64,000 bases of DNA from the NCBI GenBank assembly GCA_030180135.1, contig CM058231.1, positions 33,421,034-33,485,033 of the forward strand, in the 5' to 3' direction. The stretch comes from Orychophragmus violaceus (Eukaryota > Streptophyta > Magnoliopsida > Brassicales > Brassicaceae). The stretch's first letter is position 1. Every line of letters starts with the position of its first letter. The notes beneath the pieces are model-generated. The model made no database searches. It was not told the DNA's origin and was given only the letters and a program-made list of their open reading frames with translations. Of the stretch, positions 31,560 to 44,568 are shown in pieces. The position numbers were made by a program, and so were the translations under genes.

Positions 31560-32334
31560 ACATTAGAAGAAGGACATATGAAACAAAGAGCGAATCTTCA
31601 CTACCTAAAAGTAGTGGATGGCAACAACTCTGCCTTTTCTAAGGATATTCAATCTAGAAGAATGCCAAACACCATTCGGGAAGTAAGAAATCAAGCGGAG
31701 ATATATTGAAAACCATAGACAACATTAAGGAAGAGGCTAAACGTTTTTTCAAGGAATGCTTGCCATGAGAACCGACTGATTATACATGCATAACAATTGA
31801 GAAGCTTCAAGAATTAATAGGTTTTCAATGTTCAGATAAAAAGAGTCAAGCCTCGACAAAGGAAATCACAGATTATGAGGTAAGGCAGACCCTCTCCGCA
31901 ATGCCAAACAACAAATCACCGGGCTTGGATTGATATACAAATTATTTTTTCAAATTTGTGTCGCGGGTAATTGAAAAAGATTTATCGGCTGCGATCAAAT
32001 CTTTCTTCGCTAAAGGATTTCTACCAAGAGGTATGAACACTATCATCTTAGCCTTAACTCCGAAGGAGGAAGCTAGTTAGATGAAAGACTACAGACTCAT
32101 CGCTTTGTGCAATGTGCTATACAAAATAATCTAAAAAATCATCGCAAACCGACTAAAGAATATCCTCCCAAAGTTCATATCTCAGAGCCAATCTGCTTTT
32201 TTAAAAGTGTAATGTTGATGGAGAATGTTCTAATAGTAACCAAGATTGTGAAAAACTATCATAAAGATTCAATATCTTTAAGATGTACAATGAAGATTGA
32301 CATCTCTAAAGCCTTAACTAAGAGCCATCAAGGT
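31560..32334 (+). pseudogene. LINE reverse transcriptase N-terminal fragment
   Basis: Traces of a plant L1-type ORF2 in the plus direction: a YLKVVDGNNSAFSKDIQSRR-like linker, AMPNNKSPGLD (RT domain start, usual form MPxNKSPGPDG), LTPKEEAS, YRLIALCNVLYKII and ISQSQSAF. All are broken by stops. The fragment ends abruptly at the SINE at 32335. Confidence 0.8.
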
Positions 32335-32440
32335 TGTGTAAGCAACCGTGGCCTAGTGGTCAAGTGGTTAAAGCTCTACACCGGCAGGTACTGGGTTCGA
32401 ATCCCCGAAGGCGCAAGTTTTACAATATTAATGGAAGCAA
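32335..32440 (+). mobile_element. tRNA-derived SINE
   Basis: A-box-like TGGCCTAGTGGTCAAGTGG and B-box GGGTTCGAATCCC are about 35 bp apart. The flanks do not form an acceptor stem, so this is a SINE head rather than a tRNA gene. I could not fix the 3' end or a target duplication. Confidence 0.55.
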
Positions 32441-34500
32441 GCCTATAAGGAAATTTTCAGGAGCAGGTGGAGCTGTTGATCGTGATCGTGGATGATTCTC
32501 GTAAAACGGAGGTAATATTATCTATAAAATTGTTCTTGTAATAGTTCTCAAAATCTGTATCAGCGTTAAAAAAAGAGAGTAATCAAAGCTTTATTGAATT
32601 ATCTGAGAAATTTATTTACTGTAATGAACAAATTCACATTCTCTGAAAATTAAAGACCCCAATTATTTTTAATCATGATGGCCTTGATTTTAGTTTTGTT
32701 TTTCCTAGTTTCGAAAAAGTGGTGTTGATGTTGTCCAACAAAGCAAAGAAGACATAAGTGGACCTATAACAAGAAATAAGAGAGGCCCAAAAGCTGGCTA
32801 ATTTCAGCCAACACGACAAAGGCACACTTCTCCACTGGACATCCATTTATTACTGTCAAAAACTTCTTTCACCTTGGCTCCTCATTAGAAACATCTCTTT
32901 TCGAAACTGTATTTCTTAGGTTTTCAAACCTCATATCTGAAAATTTAAAGTGTTTATCTTCAAAACAAAACCTCAAATTTAATATTAAAAATTGTATTTT
33001 ACATCAAAATAATAACTACGTTATATCATTAGACTTTTAATAATTATAAACATACATTAAAATATTACATACAGTATTAATTCATAAAATGTTACATTAA
33101 ATACTAAATTACATAAAATATATAAATTACAATCTTAATTTATAACTAAATTTTTAAAAAATTTAAATTACTCAATAAACTTATTTTTGTAATGCTCTCA
33201 AATATGATCAACGAATGTATTTTGAATTGATAAATGAATCTTTTTATTTTTTTTATCTGAAAATTACGAAAATATTGAAATCGATCTTATTTATAGGGAC
33301 TAGAATGTAAAAAATACGACTCAAAAATAAAGTTTCAAAGTTTATTTTGAAATTAGCAAAACCTAAAAATTGAAATTATGAGGTTTTTTAGAGATGCTCC
33401 TAGTATACTTCGAATTTACTCTGAATTTTAGCAACAACATAAATAAACACACTAGCATATATTAATATGTATACCTTTGTTTGAATTAATTATTTAGTTT
33501 TATTAATCTTTTAGTAGTTCCACTGTCTACAAAGATCTTACTGGTTATATTTTATATTATAAACGTCTTAAATAACGAAAAACTATCTGACAATTTACAA
33601 GTTTTAGTGATTATCATCAATTTTAATTTAGGATTTATCACGTTTTTAAAAACAAGTAACAATGATTTTTATGGTCTAGTAGTTAGAATTAAGCAATACT
33701 TAAAGTGAAAAATAATAATAAAATATTAATTTTATTATTTTAAGGTTTCTTTTCTCACTGGTAACACCATTAAACATTCAATAAAAAACCTTTTAACGAA
33801 TTAAAAATAATAATACAGAGTTCAAATAATCACAAACATCAATTTAAATTTTCTGTTTTGCATAGGAATTTTCAGAACAGCTTATAAAATGGAAAAAAAA
33901 AATCTTATTAAACATCTTCTATTTTAGGATAGAGAGAATATTTTTATAGAAACTAGTTGAATCAACATATATATGATTTTATTTTGAAAAATAAAATATT
34001 ATTTTAGACATTGAAAACATTAATTTAGATGACTCAACTACAATCACTATTTATCACAATCAAAACATTATTTGTAGTTTTACTATTCAAAATCTTAAAA
34101 TTTGAGATTTTAAAGTTGCTTTTGGATTACAATTTTCCAAAAAATCAAATAATATTAATATTAAAAAGAATTTATAATGTACAAAACAATATTTTATAAC
34201 TGCTGAGACAAATAAAATAAACTAAAATAGTTTGAGTGAAAAACTGGAGATTAATCATGCTTTTCTTGTAAAAGTATTATGTTAACATATTATATCTGTT
34301 ATATCCCTTCTTCACATATATAAAAATTTATTTTTGAGGTTACAAGTTTGCTCATGGAGATGCTATTATGTCTACCCACACATACTGGACACAGTATTTT
34401 TTTTTTTTTGAATCTAATGTTAAACTATACTCAAAGAAAATAACTTTTTACAACGTTTTCTTCTATTTTTAATCAAAAACCACAAAGGAGTCTAGATAAA
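32441..34500. other. AT-rich region without genes
   Basis: Roughly 2 kb of strongly AT-rich sequence with no credible frame on either strand. TAGAAACATCTCTTTT (32888) and AGAGATGCTCCTA (33390) might be outer parts of an old MITE pair, but the inverted similarity is weak. Nothing else recognised. Confidence 0.5.
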
Positions 34501-34502
34501 GA

Positions 34503-35340
34503 TCAAGTCGTCAAGGGGGTTTGTCGGGTTTGGAACCAGACCCTTAAACCATCTTCATACTTCTTTGTCCCCTCTCTTCTTATCGTACTAATCCGATTCC
34601 TCACTGCAATGTCAATCCCTTTAAGTAATTGCGTACTTTGTAGCGGGTGTTCTCCATGTTTTCGCCTGTTTCGTTCACACCATATCATGTGAATTGAAGC
34701 TTGAAACACATACCTTTTGATGAAGGTATGCGTCTTATCTCCCTGTGGGTTTGTTTGTGTACTTACAATTTTCGACCATACATCTGTGTAGTCCGAAGCC
34801 ATAACGCCTCGCATCAGGTTATGCTACACCTGTTTCGTGTAAGAGCATTCAAAAAACAGATGTTCCTGCGTCTATGTTGGTTCCGTGCAAAAGACACAAC
34901 TGTTGTTAGTGTTTTTATTCCACAATTCCATCTTGTATCCAGTGGACAACCTGTTATTCATAGCTAGCCATGTAATGAAGGAGAATTTTGGGGGGAGGCA
35001 AAGGAAAATCAAACACACCGATGGGGAGCCCATAGCGGGTTCAGAATCCTTAGCATCCTCCGAGTCTCATTTGTTGAGAAATCTCTCCTGAAAACATCAT
35101 TCCTTTCCTTTCCATAAAGAAATGTCCCAATCTCCTTCAACTACATTAGCTTGTAGATCCCTCATCTCTTCTTCTACCTGTCTTAACTCCATACGATGGT
35201 GTCTTCGAGCGCGAGAACAGCTTAGAACCTCACCGAGAGAAGCAGTGTCTGGAATACCCAAATCAATGCGACCCTGTTGCCCAAGTACTTCGTCTATCTG
35301 TCCCAGTGAGCACCATGTATCGTACCAGAAGGAAACATTA
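34503..35340 (-). pseudogene. LINE ORF2 C-terminal fragment (zf-RVT region), minus strand
   Basis: 35330-35097 reads SFWYDTW and GRIDLGIP, the segment after RT in plant L1 elements. 34814-34503 reads FQASIHMIWCERNRRKHGE, the conserved end of ORF2. A poly(T) (34400-34411) about 90 bp beyond would be the poly(A) tail on the minus strand. Element 2 splits this LINE; the upstream part resumes at 42116. Confidence 0.8.
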
Positions 35341-35345
35341 TTCCC

Positions 35346-36072
35346 TGTTGGGAATGTCCTGAAATCTATTGTACTTGCTCTGAGTGAAAGTCGTACTGTC
35401 GAGATGAGACAATCATATGACATTGGGTACTCATAATGCTTTGCTAGAAGCCACTTATGATCAATGAGTTGAGAACTCATTGCTAGTGTCATATGATCCT
35501 ACAGGGTCACACACCTAAGCAAACTGGACGTTGAACATGAGGTTGATCATTAATGTAATGATCGGGTGAATGCATATTAGATATGCATTCAATACTAAGT
35601 TTCTGGAACAGTGTCGATCGACATAATAAGTATGTCGGTCGACACAGATCGACCGTGTCGATCGACACATAGAGTGTGTCGGTCGACACGACTCGCGGAT
35701 TACCAAATTAAATCGGTTTAATTGTTGGTTAATTCCGGGGTGGTTTAAGTCAACATATATAAAGATATATGGTCGACCAAAACACTAATCTAACCTAATT
35801 CACAGCCACCAGAAACTAGAGAGAAACCTCTTGAGAGATCTGATCTCTATAGGCACTAGCATCCCTCCTGTTCAGTTTGTGTGCGTGTGGATACCAGTAG
35901 AGGCGCAGCATTTGAGGCGCTCTAGATCTCGATTATCTGCAAATCTTCCGCTGCTAATCATCAGGTAATCTTCAGATCTGATAGATTCAATTACATGAAC
36001 CTGTAGATTCTAGGCTCGGAATTCAGACTAGGATTGCCTAATTGGATTAGGAATCTGCTAGAAATTCCTTCA
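35346..36072 (+). repeat. 5' LTR of element 2
   Basis: 727 bp with the four-palindrome array at 35611-35690. Differs from the 3' LTR near 35513 (AGGGTC against ATGGTC) and near 35960 (ATCATCAGG against ATCACCAGG). Confidence 0.95.
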
Positions 36073-36233
36073 GTGGTATCAGAGCTTTAGGGTTCCATTG
36101 AATCTGTAGCATGTTGATTAGATTAGTTGAATCTGAATCTCTGTATAGTTGATACAAGCATGCTATAATTCGTTTTCATGAAAATCTAGTTTTAGGTTTT
36201 TTGATTGAAAAAACGATTAGGGCTTATCGCACT

Positions 36234-36565
36234 GTGTCGATCGACACCAAACGGGTATCGGTCGACACAGAAGGATAACCCGAATAGAACTTATTCACCT
36301 GGTGTCGATCGACACAAGAGTTGTGTCGGTCGACACAGACCTCGCTAGAATGATGAATCGGTTCAATTGGATTGGACCGGTTATCGAGCTTGGTTAATGA
36401 TGGTTTAACTGCGATTGGTTTGATTAGGTTGGTGTCGACCGATGCTAGTGTAGCATCGATCGACACTGACCGGTATTCAAAACCGGATCAATTGGATTGA
36501 TCGGTTATCGCAGATTGCTTTTGGTTACTCTGTATCGATCGACACTATAGTAGTGTCAGTCGACA
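36234..36565. repeat. Palindromic module pairs in the leader of element 2
   Basis: Four pairs in the same order and spacing as in element 1. Confidence 0.9.
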
Positions 36566-37155
36566 TCAGATTCGATGATTGGGTTTGGGAACCTGCAATC
36601 ACAGAACCAAAGCATGATAAATCAATTAATTATAAGAATTAAAACATAATAAAACTGAACGTTTTAAAGGTTCCGTTCCTCAACCAAATATCAAGTGATA
36701 CTTGATGTCTTTCCAATCTTGTCAACTGTCAAGACTCGTTTCATTGAGTGATAGGCTTGCAGTGCAAGGTGTCCACAATTACATGAGTAAGGCAGGAAGT
36801 AATCGTGTTGATGGGCTTGCAGTGCAAGGCGTCAACAATTACATGACTTAAGAGATTGGTTTACTTGACTGGGCCATCAAAATCGTTTTGGGCTCAGAGA
36901 CATCAGGTGGATTGGACATAAGATATCGATCCACAACCAAGAGTTATATTGGATATAACTAGCAAGGTCGTTGCTTACCTAGATAGCTAAAGTTGGGTGA
37001 TAGCCAGTGGCTCACTCAAGTTTAGTGAAGTATGGGTCTTGGATTATTATATTCATTTGAGGAAACATTGTTTGAATATAATGCGAGTTTTCTTAATTGT
37101 TAAGACTTCTCATTTCTTGAACATCATAACTAAAAGCTCCCTTGTTTTTCCAGCT

Positions 37156-37991
37156 ATGTCTAGCACAAACCATCATAACAATTTCTCCCTGCGATCCGTC
37201 CTTGAGAAGGACAAGTTAAATGGATCGAACTTTCTTGAATGGTATCGGAACTTGAGAATTGTTCTCAAGCAGGAGAAGAAGGACTATGTCCTTGAGAAAG
37301 TTCTCCCTAAGAAGTACCGAGCCAATGCCTGGCAGTCAGATAAGGATGCTTGGGATAAGCATTCTAATGATGCGGTGGATGCGAGTTGTCTCATGTTGGC
37401 TACCATGAACTCGGAATTGCAGAAGCAATATGAGTACGTGGAGTCGCCAAAAGAGATGATCACTGGCCTGAAAAGTATGTTTCAGGAGCAGGCACGAACT
37501 CAGAGACACCAGACGGTTAGGTCTCTGATAGAGTGATGATGGGTTATATTGATAACCTGGGGAAACTGGATTGTCCCATTAGCCAAGAGTTGGCTACTGA
37601 CATCATTTTGCAGTCACTGCCGTCAAGCTATGATCAATTTGTTATGAACTATAACATGAACAACTTGATGAAGACGTTGACTGAATTGCATGGGATGCTT
37701 AAGACTGCTGAACCTAACATCAAGAAGGACACCCCAGATGTCCTTATGGTACAAAAGGGTAAAAAGTTTAAGAAACTTGGTAAGAACAAAGGTGATGGCA
37801 AGACGAGCTCGATTGTGAGTCCAAGCGAGTATGGCCATGCTCCTGAGGTTAAAACCAGTCCTTCTGAAGATGTTAAGTGCCGTTATTGTAACGGTTATGG
37901 GCATTTGAAAAGAAACTGCAATAAATTCTTGGAAGATTATGAGAAGCTGAAGAAGACGTACGAGACTTCTTCTTCAGGTATTATGTTATAG
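37156..37991 (+). pseudogene. Gag of element 2, frameshifted
   Basis: It starts at the ATG matching that of element 1 (37156) and is near-identical to it. A deletion of about 43 bp at 37532 shifts the frame and stops translation after about 126 residues (the open frame continues upstream only through leader sequence). The remaining part (37533-37991) still encodes the end of the capsid region and the CCHC knuckle in the other phase. The product would lack the RNA-binding knuckle. Confidence 0.9.
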
Positions 37992-40590
37992 AAGTAAATG
38001 TTACTTCTAATAGTCCTACTTATTGGGTATTTGATACCAGCTGTGGTACTCATATTTTGTGAAAATGTGCAGGGCCTGAGCAAAAGTAGGATTATGGAGA
38101 AAGGACAAGTGGATCTACGCGTGGAAATGAAGCAAGAGTTGCTGCATTAGCCGTAGGAGTATTTCATTTGTTTTCTTTTATGGCATGTTTTGAACTTAAA
38201 ACTACTATGTATCTGCTATGAGCAGAAAGATTATTTCTAATCCTTGCTTGGATATGAAAGGATATCAGTTTTCAAATCAAGAATAAGTGTTATTCATTTG
38301 ATTACAGTGATATATTTTATAGTAGCAATCCATTAGAGAATGGAATTTATGTTCTAAACAGAATGTGCCTAACTATAACATTAATACCAAGAGATTCGAG
38401 TCAAATGATACGAATCAAACTTCTTTCTGGCATTGTCGTTTTGGGCCACATAAATGAGAAATATATTCAGAAGCTCCATAGTGATGGGCTTTTGGGCTCA
38501 TCTGATTATGAATCACAATGAGTAAAGTGAATCTTGTTTATTGGGTAAAATGACAAAGGCCCCTTTCGAAAAAAGGGTAGTGTCGATCGACACAAACGGT
38601 GCATCGGTCGACACAGGTCGCGAACGGATAAAATGAAAGGGCCAGAGGCTTGTTGGGCTTTATGCATACGGATGTATATGGGCCGATGAGCAGTAATGCT
38701 AGAGGAAATTTTTCAGTACTTCATTACCTTTACTGATATTTTAGTAGGTACGGTTATGTCTTGATAATAAGACATAAATCAGAATCTTTTGAAAAGTTCA
38801 AAGTGTTCCAGAATGAAGTATAGAATCAATTTGGCAAAAGTGTTGAAGCTCTATGATTAGATCATGTAGGTGAATACTTAAGTCAATAATTAAGTGATCA
38901 TCTAATAGATTGTGAAAGTGTTTCACAATTCAATCCTCATGAATCGAACTTTATTAGATATAGTTTGATCAATGATGAATCACTTAGATCTTCCATTATC
39001 CTTCTAAGAATAAGCTTTGGGAAAGGTCTGAGTTTACATTAAATAGTGTTCCATCAAAATCAGTTACAGAGATTTCACATGAGATGTGGAATGGAAAAAT
39101 GTTACTGATTTATCCATCATGGAGATTTGGAGTTGTGAGGCTTATATAAAACGTTTAATCTCTGATAAGCTCACACCCAAATCCGGTAAGTACTGCTTCA
39201 TTGGTTGTCCTGACGAAACCAAGGTGTGCTACTTTTACAACCAATTCGAGAACAAATGGTTTGTTGCTCGGAACTATGTTTTCTTGAGAAAGACTTTCTT
39301 TCCAAAAAGAATAGTGGGAGTAAAAGTACAACTCGAAGAAATTCGAGAATCACAGGAGACTGTTCAACCCGAAGAGGAAGAGCAGCAGTTGGATCTACAA
39401 AGAATTGTAGAACCTGCAACTGTGGTGCCTGAGGTTTGCAAGGATCTGATGAATGAATATTAGATATACATTCAAAAGCGAGTTTTAAAGATGTGTCGAT
39501 CGACGCAAAGGTTGCATCGATCGACACAGGTCGCGAACCAAAATATTTTGGTTTATGATTTAATTAACTACGGTTTAAATCTTGGTTAATTAGATCGTGG
39601 TAAAAGTCTACATATGAGATATGTGCATGACTTTTAACACAAGACTGAAGCTCGTAGATCCAATAGGATCCGTCACGAACCCGAGAAATGGGGATTTCTC
39701 GTAACCAATTGCCGTGATCTACTGATCATTGAAAGTGACGGGCCTACGAATTTTGAAGTAGCAATGATGGGCCTTGACTCTGAAAGTGGCTGAAGGCCGC
39801 TGGATCCGGAATGGCGATGTCCAAAGCTGGATTGGTGGAAAAGGTTTCAAGTAAATTCATGGTATTAACTGTGAAGAAACCTAATCCCAGACACCATGCT
39901 TATGTCCATTCGGATTCTCCTAGCAACCGCCACTCATAATGGTTATGAGATCTGGAAGATGGATATGAAAACAGTTTTCCTTAATGGAATTCTAGAAAAG
40001 AATGTGTACAAGACATAATCTGAAGTTTTCATTGATCCTAATGAAGCTAGGAAGATATGCAAGCTTCATCGATCCATTTATGGATAGAAGCAAGCATCTC
40101 GGAGTTGAAATCTTCGTTTTGATAAAGTAATCAAAATGTTTGATTTTATCAGAAATGAAGAGGAACCGAATGTTTACAAGAAGACTAGTGGGAGCGCAGT
40201 TGCATTTCTAGTATTGTATGTTGATAACATACTACTTCTCGGAAATGAAGTTCCATTGTATAAGTCTGTTAAGACTTGATTCGAAAGTTGTTTTTCGATG
40301 AGAAATATGGGAGAAACCATATACATTCTTGGAATAAGAATCTATAGAGATAGATTGGATAAGCTAAGTGGATTGTGTCAAGATACTTATGTGATAAGAC
40401 CTTGCACAGATCCAGTATGCAGGATTCCAAGAAGGGCTTTGTGCAAATGACTCTTGGTATTACTCTTAGCAAGACGCAGTGTCTTTCGACACACGCTGAG
40501 CAAGAGCGAATAAGGGTCAGACTACTCCTAAAGGAATTAGATGTCTTAAGATGTGATCTTAATTTTAGTGGGAGTCATTGTTATTGATTT
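37992..40590 (+). pseudogene. Decayed pol of element 2
   Basis: Same order and same breaks as element 1: protease trace (38023), module pair (38579-38625), integrase pieces (39086-39463), LTR-like insert (39440-39640), RT pieces with YVDNILLLGNE (40217-40250). It keeps about 60 bp of RT (39960-40017; DMKTVFLNGILE-like once read through) that element 1 lacks. Confidence 0.8.
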
Positions 40591-41383
40591 TAGTTATGAT
40601 ATGATGATTCGTATAAACATAATATGATTATGTTATTGAAATCTGACATCTGTATTATTTAATAATGGTTATTAAATAATAGTCCCAAAGTAATTTATGA
40701 CATTTTTATAGGTCATCAAGTATGTGACTTGATCATGAAACCCTATAGATAATAAATGACATAAATTATGGTAGTCCCTGGTCAAGGTTGTTAAAATGGG
40801 ACATTAACAACCGCGTGAGACTAGTATGTGAGGTGACTGATGACTAAGTTTCATGGAGTCATTAATAAGAGTATTAAAGTCAATCACATAGGTATGTGTT
40901 AGAGAACACATGATCGGACATGACCCACTGATGAGAACTCTACGGGATAGTTATATAAGTGTCATGAGAGTTTTCATTACGACTATAGAGTTTAGTCCTA
41001 AAACTTGAGTTCATCATGTTTTCTTACATGTGAATTGGTCCGCTTTGACTTTGTCAAACGTCAGCCGTAACTGGTGATTATAAAGACATTGATTGGGCGT
41101 ATCATGAAGCGTGTGAAGGAACAGGGATAGAACAAGATGGGAATTGTCCCTCCTATATAACAGGAGATAAATATCTCAGGGCCCATCGAAGATTTGATAC
41201 TGAGAAATGTGTGGCCACACTCAAACGAGGTGATTGTCAGTCGTTTGTCTTGTCAGTATAAATCGGAATTCGATGAACATGATTTTGGCTTAATAAGGAT
41301 GACACGGATCTTGCCTTATGCCGGATCGAGATATAGTGACGAAGGGATTATAGGAATAGATGATTCCAGTACAAGTGGGAGAT

Positions 41384-42110
41384 TGTTGGGAATGTCCTGA
41401 AATCTATTGTACTTGCTCTGAGTGAAAGTCGTACTGTCGAGATGAGACAATCATATGACATTGGGTACTCATAATGCTTTGCTAGAAGCCACTTATGATC
41501 AATGAGTTGAGAACTCATTGCTAGTGTCATATGATCCTACATGGTCACACACCTAAGCAAACTGGACGTTGAACATGAGGTTGATCATTAATGTAATGAT
41601 CGGGTGAATGCATATTAGATATGCATTCAATACTAAGTTTCTGGAACAGTGTCGATCGACATAATAAGTATGTCGGTCGACACAGATCGACCGTGTCGAT
41701 CGACACATAGAGTGTGTCGGTCGACACGACTCGCGGATTACCAAATTAAATCGGTTTAATTGTTGGTTAATTCCGGGGTGGTTTAAGTCAACATATATAA
41801 AGATATATGGTCGACCAAAACACTAATCTAACCTAATTCACAGCCACCAGAAACTAGAGAGAAACCTCTTGAGAGATCTGATCTCTATAGGCACTAGCAT
41901 CCCTCCTGTTCAGTTTGTGTGCGTGTGGATACCAGTAGAGGCGCAGCATTTGAGGCGCTCTAGATCTCGATTATCTGCAAATCTTCCGCTGCTAATCACC
42001 AGGTAATCTTCAGATCTGATAGATTCAATTACATGAACCTGTAGATTCTAGGCTCGGAATTCAGACTAGGATTGCCTAATTGGATTAGGAATCTGCTAGA
42101 AATTCCTTCA
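41384..42110 (+). repeat. 3' LTR of element 2
   Basis: 727 bp, TG...CA, preceded by ACAAGTGGGAGAT. Confidence 0.95.
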
Positions 42111-42115
42111 TTCCC

Positions 42116-43302
42116 ATCATGTACCTCAATCTTGTAAATCTGCTTTCCCATATTTCGATATTTCAATATCTTCCGCCATATCCAATATCCGGAGGTATAT
42201 TCTCAATGATTTCCCAAAAAGAACCATCCCGAACCAAATATCTTTTAATCCAATTAACCCACAACGAGTCTTTAGAAAGCAGCCTCCAAATGAGTTTCAA
42301 AACACAAAGCTTGTACTGCACGCAATAAAGCATGAACGAACGTTGTTATGGAGTGTTCCTTGTCCTGAGAGCTTCTGGGTTGCCTTAGACGAGAAGTTGG
42401 GGAAATCATTCTATTGAGATGCCAGTAGAATTGGTCCTCTGCCGTTACTTGCGATGGCAAGGTCACAATGGTGAGGTATATCTGAATAGATTCAGTTGCT
42501 GTAGGTCGAGCTCCTCTAAGATTCCAGCGCGTTAAGTTGCAAACAGAGGCCACATTCGCCATTAAAGGAACCATTAGGTCTCTCGGACCAGTATTACCAA
42601 ATAAGCAAATAAGAGGTCCTAGTGGTGACCAATGATCCCACCAGAAGCTCACTCTCTCCCCGTTGCAGACTCTGGCTCTAACGAATAATGAAGCTAGATT
42701 TCTTAGGCCGCCTTCATCTTTGGGAAAGAAAACAAATTTCTACGACATCTTTGTGAAAGCCTTCTGCATAATGTTTCCACTCCATAAGAATATTTAACAT
42801 AGGCTTTTTATATGCTTAAGGCAGCCTTTGGAAAGAATAAAAGCTGAAGTACAGAAATTAACCGTTCCGTAGATAATTGAAGAGAGCAGTTGTTGCTTTC
42901 CTACATAAGTGAGAGCCTTGGAGCTACAAGAAGAGAAACGACCAGAGATCTTATCAAGCACAGGTCTGTCATCTGATAGACGAAGCTCCAGGTGCATCAA
43001 AGGGAGGCCCAAGTAACATACTAATAGTGAACCAAGGGTGAAACCGAGAGTCCCAATGCCATTAGTTTCATCATGGTTCAAACCGTGAACAACTAAGTTT
43101 TAGATTTGTTAATCTGCAGGCCCGACCAATGCGCGAAGGATTCCAATGTTCCAACAATGTTCCTTATAGAGCTCTTCTCATTAAAGCCTTCAAATAAGTC
43201 TAGTGGAGTTTCATCTTGAATACTCTTGCAGCTCTGAACTTTCCAGATATCTTTATCCACTGGATTAAGATATGTATCACTACAGCCTCTTTCTCCTTTC
43301 AA
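42116..43302 (-). pseudogene. LINE ORF2 fragments, minus strand (continuation across element 2)
   Basis: From right to left: WSGLQINKSKT and CYLGLPLMHLELRLSD (RT fingers/thumb boundary), YGTVNFCTSAFILSKGCLK, then SFWWDHWSPLGPL (post-RT domain), then a LWVNWIKRYL segment that continues across element 2 into SFWYDTW at 35330. Two versions of the post-RT domain in series suggest two LINE pieces joined near 42350, or an internal duplication. Many stops. Confidence 0.75.
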
Positions 43303-44568
43303 GTTAATGGGGGAATTAGCTGGTTTTCAGAGTAAAAGGAGTTTTCGGAAAGGCTTCCCGCTCTCAACATACCTCTTTGTGATATGTATGAATGTACTAT
43401 CTCGAATGATCGGTAAAGCGTCGATGGACTGAAAGATTGGATATCATCCCCAATATAAGAAAATTCACCTTATTCATCTTTATTTTGAAGATGATTTCAT
43501 GATCTTTGTGGATGGTACAAATAGATCGGTTGAAGGTGTGACCATATTGTTTGATAGTTTTTCTGAGGTTTCTGGTCTGCATATTAGTACCTAAAAATCA
43601 ACACTTTACATGGCTGAAACCAAAGAGAAAACTCGGGATGAGATAGTAAGATTATTCCCATTCACTATGGGAAAACTTCCAGTCAAATACTTGGGTTTGC
43701 CACTGCTTACAAAGCGCATGACTAGCTCCGACTACCAGCCTTCGGTGGAAAAGATAAAGACAAAATTCAGCTCTTGGACAACCTGTAAACTGTCTTATGC
43801 TGGAAGACTCCAATTTCTGCTTCTTGTAGTTTGGCCCCAAACTAAACCGAAAATCGAATGGTCTGAAGTTTGTAAGCCCAAGAGAGAAGGAGGATTAGGA
43901 ATCATATCCATCAAATAAGCTAATCAAGTATCGTGTTTGAAACTCTTGTGGCAAATAATTTCTAAACATGAAATGCTATGGATTGATTGGATTAAAGAAA
44001 AATTATCAGAAAGGACACGATATGGACATTTTCTTCAAAGGCAAACAGAGGATTATGGATGTGGCGAAAGCTGATAAAATATAGAGAAATGGCGAAGGAT
44101 TTTTATCGGGTTAAAGTGCGGAATGGAAAAGGTACGTCTTTATGGTTTGACAATTGTTCAAGCATGGGGAGAGTGATCGACATCACAGGACCAAGAAGAC
44201 ATATCGACCTAGGAATCCCAGTTCATGCGACAGTGGCTTCAATGTTAAAAGGGAATAAAACGAGAAACCATCAATCAATAACTATGATAGAAGCAGAAAT
44301 CAGAACCCTGAAAAAGATTATACGGCCAACGACATATCTATGTGGAGGGATGCAAAGGGAAAGTATACAAAACTATTCAGTTCAAAAAACATTTGGAATC
44401 CACTACGCCCAAGCAATCCAAGTAAGATGTGGTATAAAGGAGTATGGTTCAAATACACGTCTCCTAAATACTCATTTCTCACCTGGATAGCAGTTAAAAA
44501 CTGACTTACATCATGGGATAAGATGCGCAAATGGAATGCATGCATCAATATTGAATGCATGCTATGCG
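43303..44568 (+). pseudogene. LINE ORF2 fragment, plus strand, 5' part
   Basis: Reads LFVICMNVLSRMIGKAS (RT palm), DDFMIFVDG (catalytic region; usual form ADDLMIF), VSGLHIS, then YLGLPLLTKRM, YAGRLQF, GGLGI and a WFDNCSSMGR/IDLGIP post-RT segment (44059-44490). It abuts the minus-strand LINE at about 43302 and is interrupted by element 3 at 44569. Several stops. Confidence 0.8.

Larger units (their letters stand above)
35346..42110 (+). mobile_element. Plus-strand Copia-type non-autonomous retrotransposon, element 2
   Basis: The element is 6765 bp with the 5-bp target duplication TTCCC (35341-35345, 42111-42115). LTRs are 727 bp each (35346-36072 and 41384-42110) and differ at only about two positions by eye, so this is the youngest of the three. 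The primer-binding site follows at 36074 and the polypurine tract precedes 41384. Both gag and pol are defective, so its recent movement must have used proteins from another element. Confidence 0.95.

Noticed and set aside
32335..32440. Functional tRNA gene
   Set aside because: A and B boxes are present but the ends do not form a 7-bp acceptor stem and the anticodon arm is poor. It joins LINE sequence directly, so a SINE fits better.
32875..33402. MITE with GAGATGCTC-type ends
   Set aside because: Only about 10-12 bp at each side look related and no target duplication is visible.
44318..44560. 80-codon minus-strand frame
   Set aside because: Overlaps the plus-strand LINE frame, which has recognisable post-RT motifs; the minus-strand product has none.
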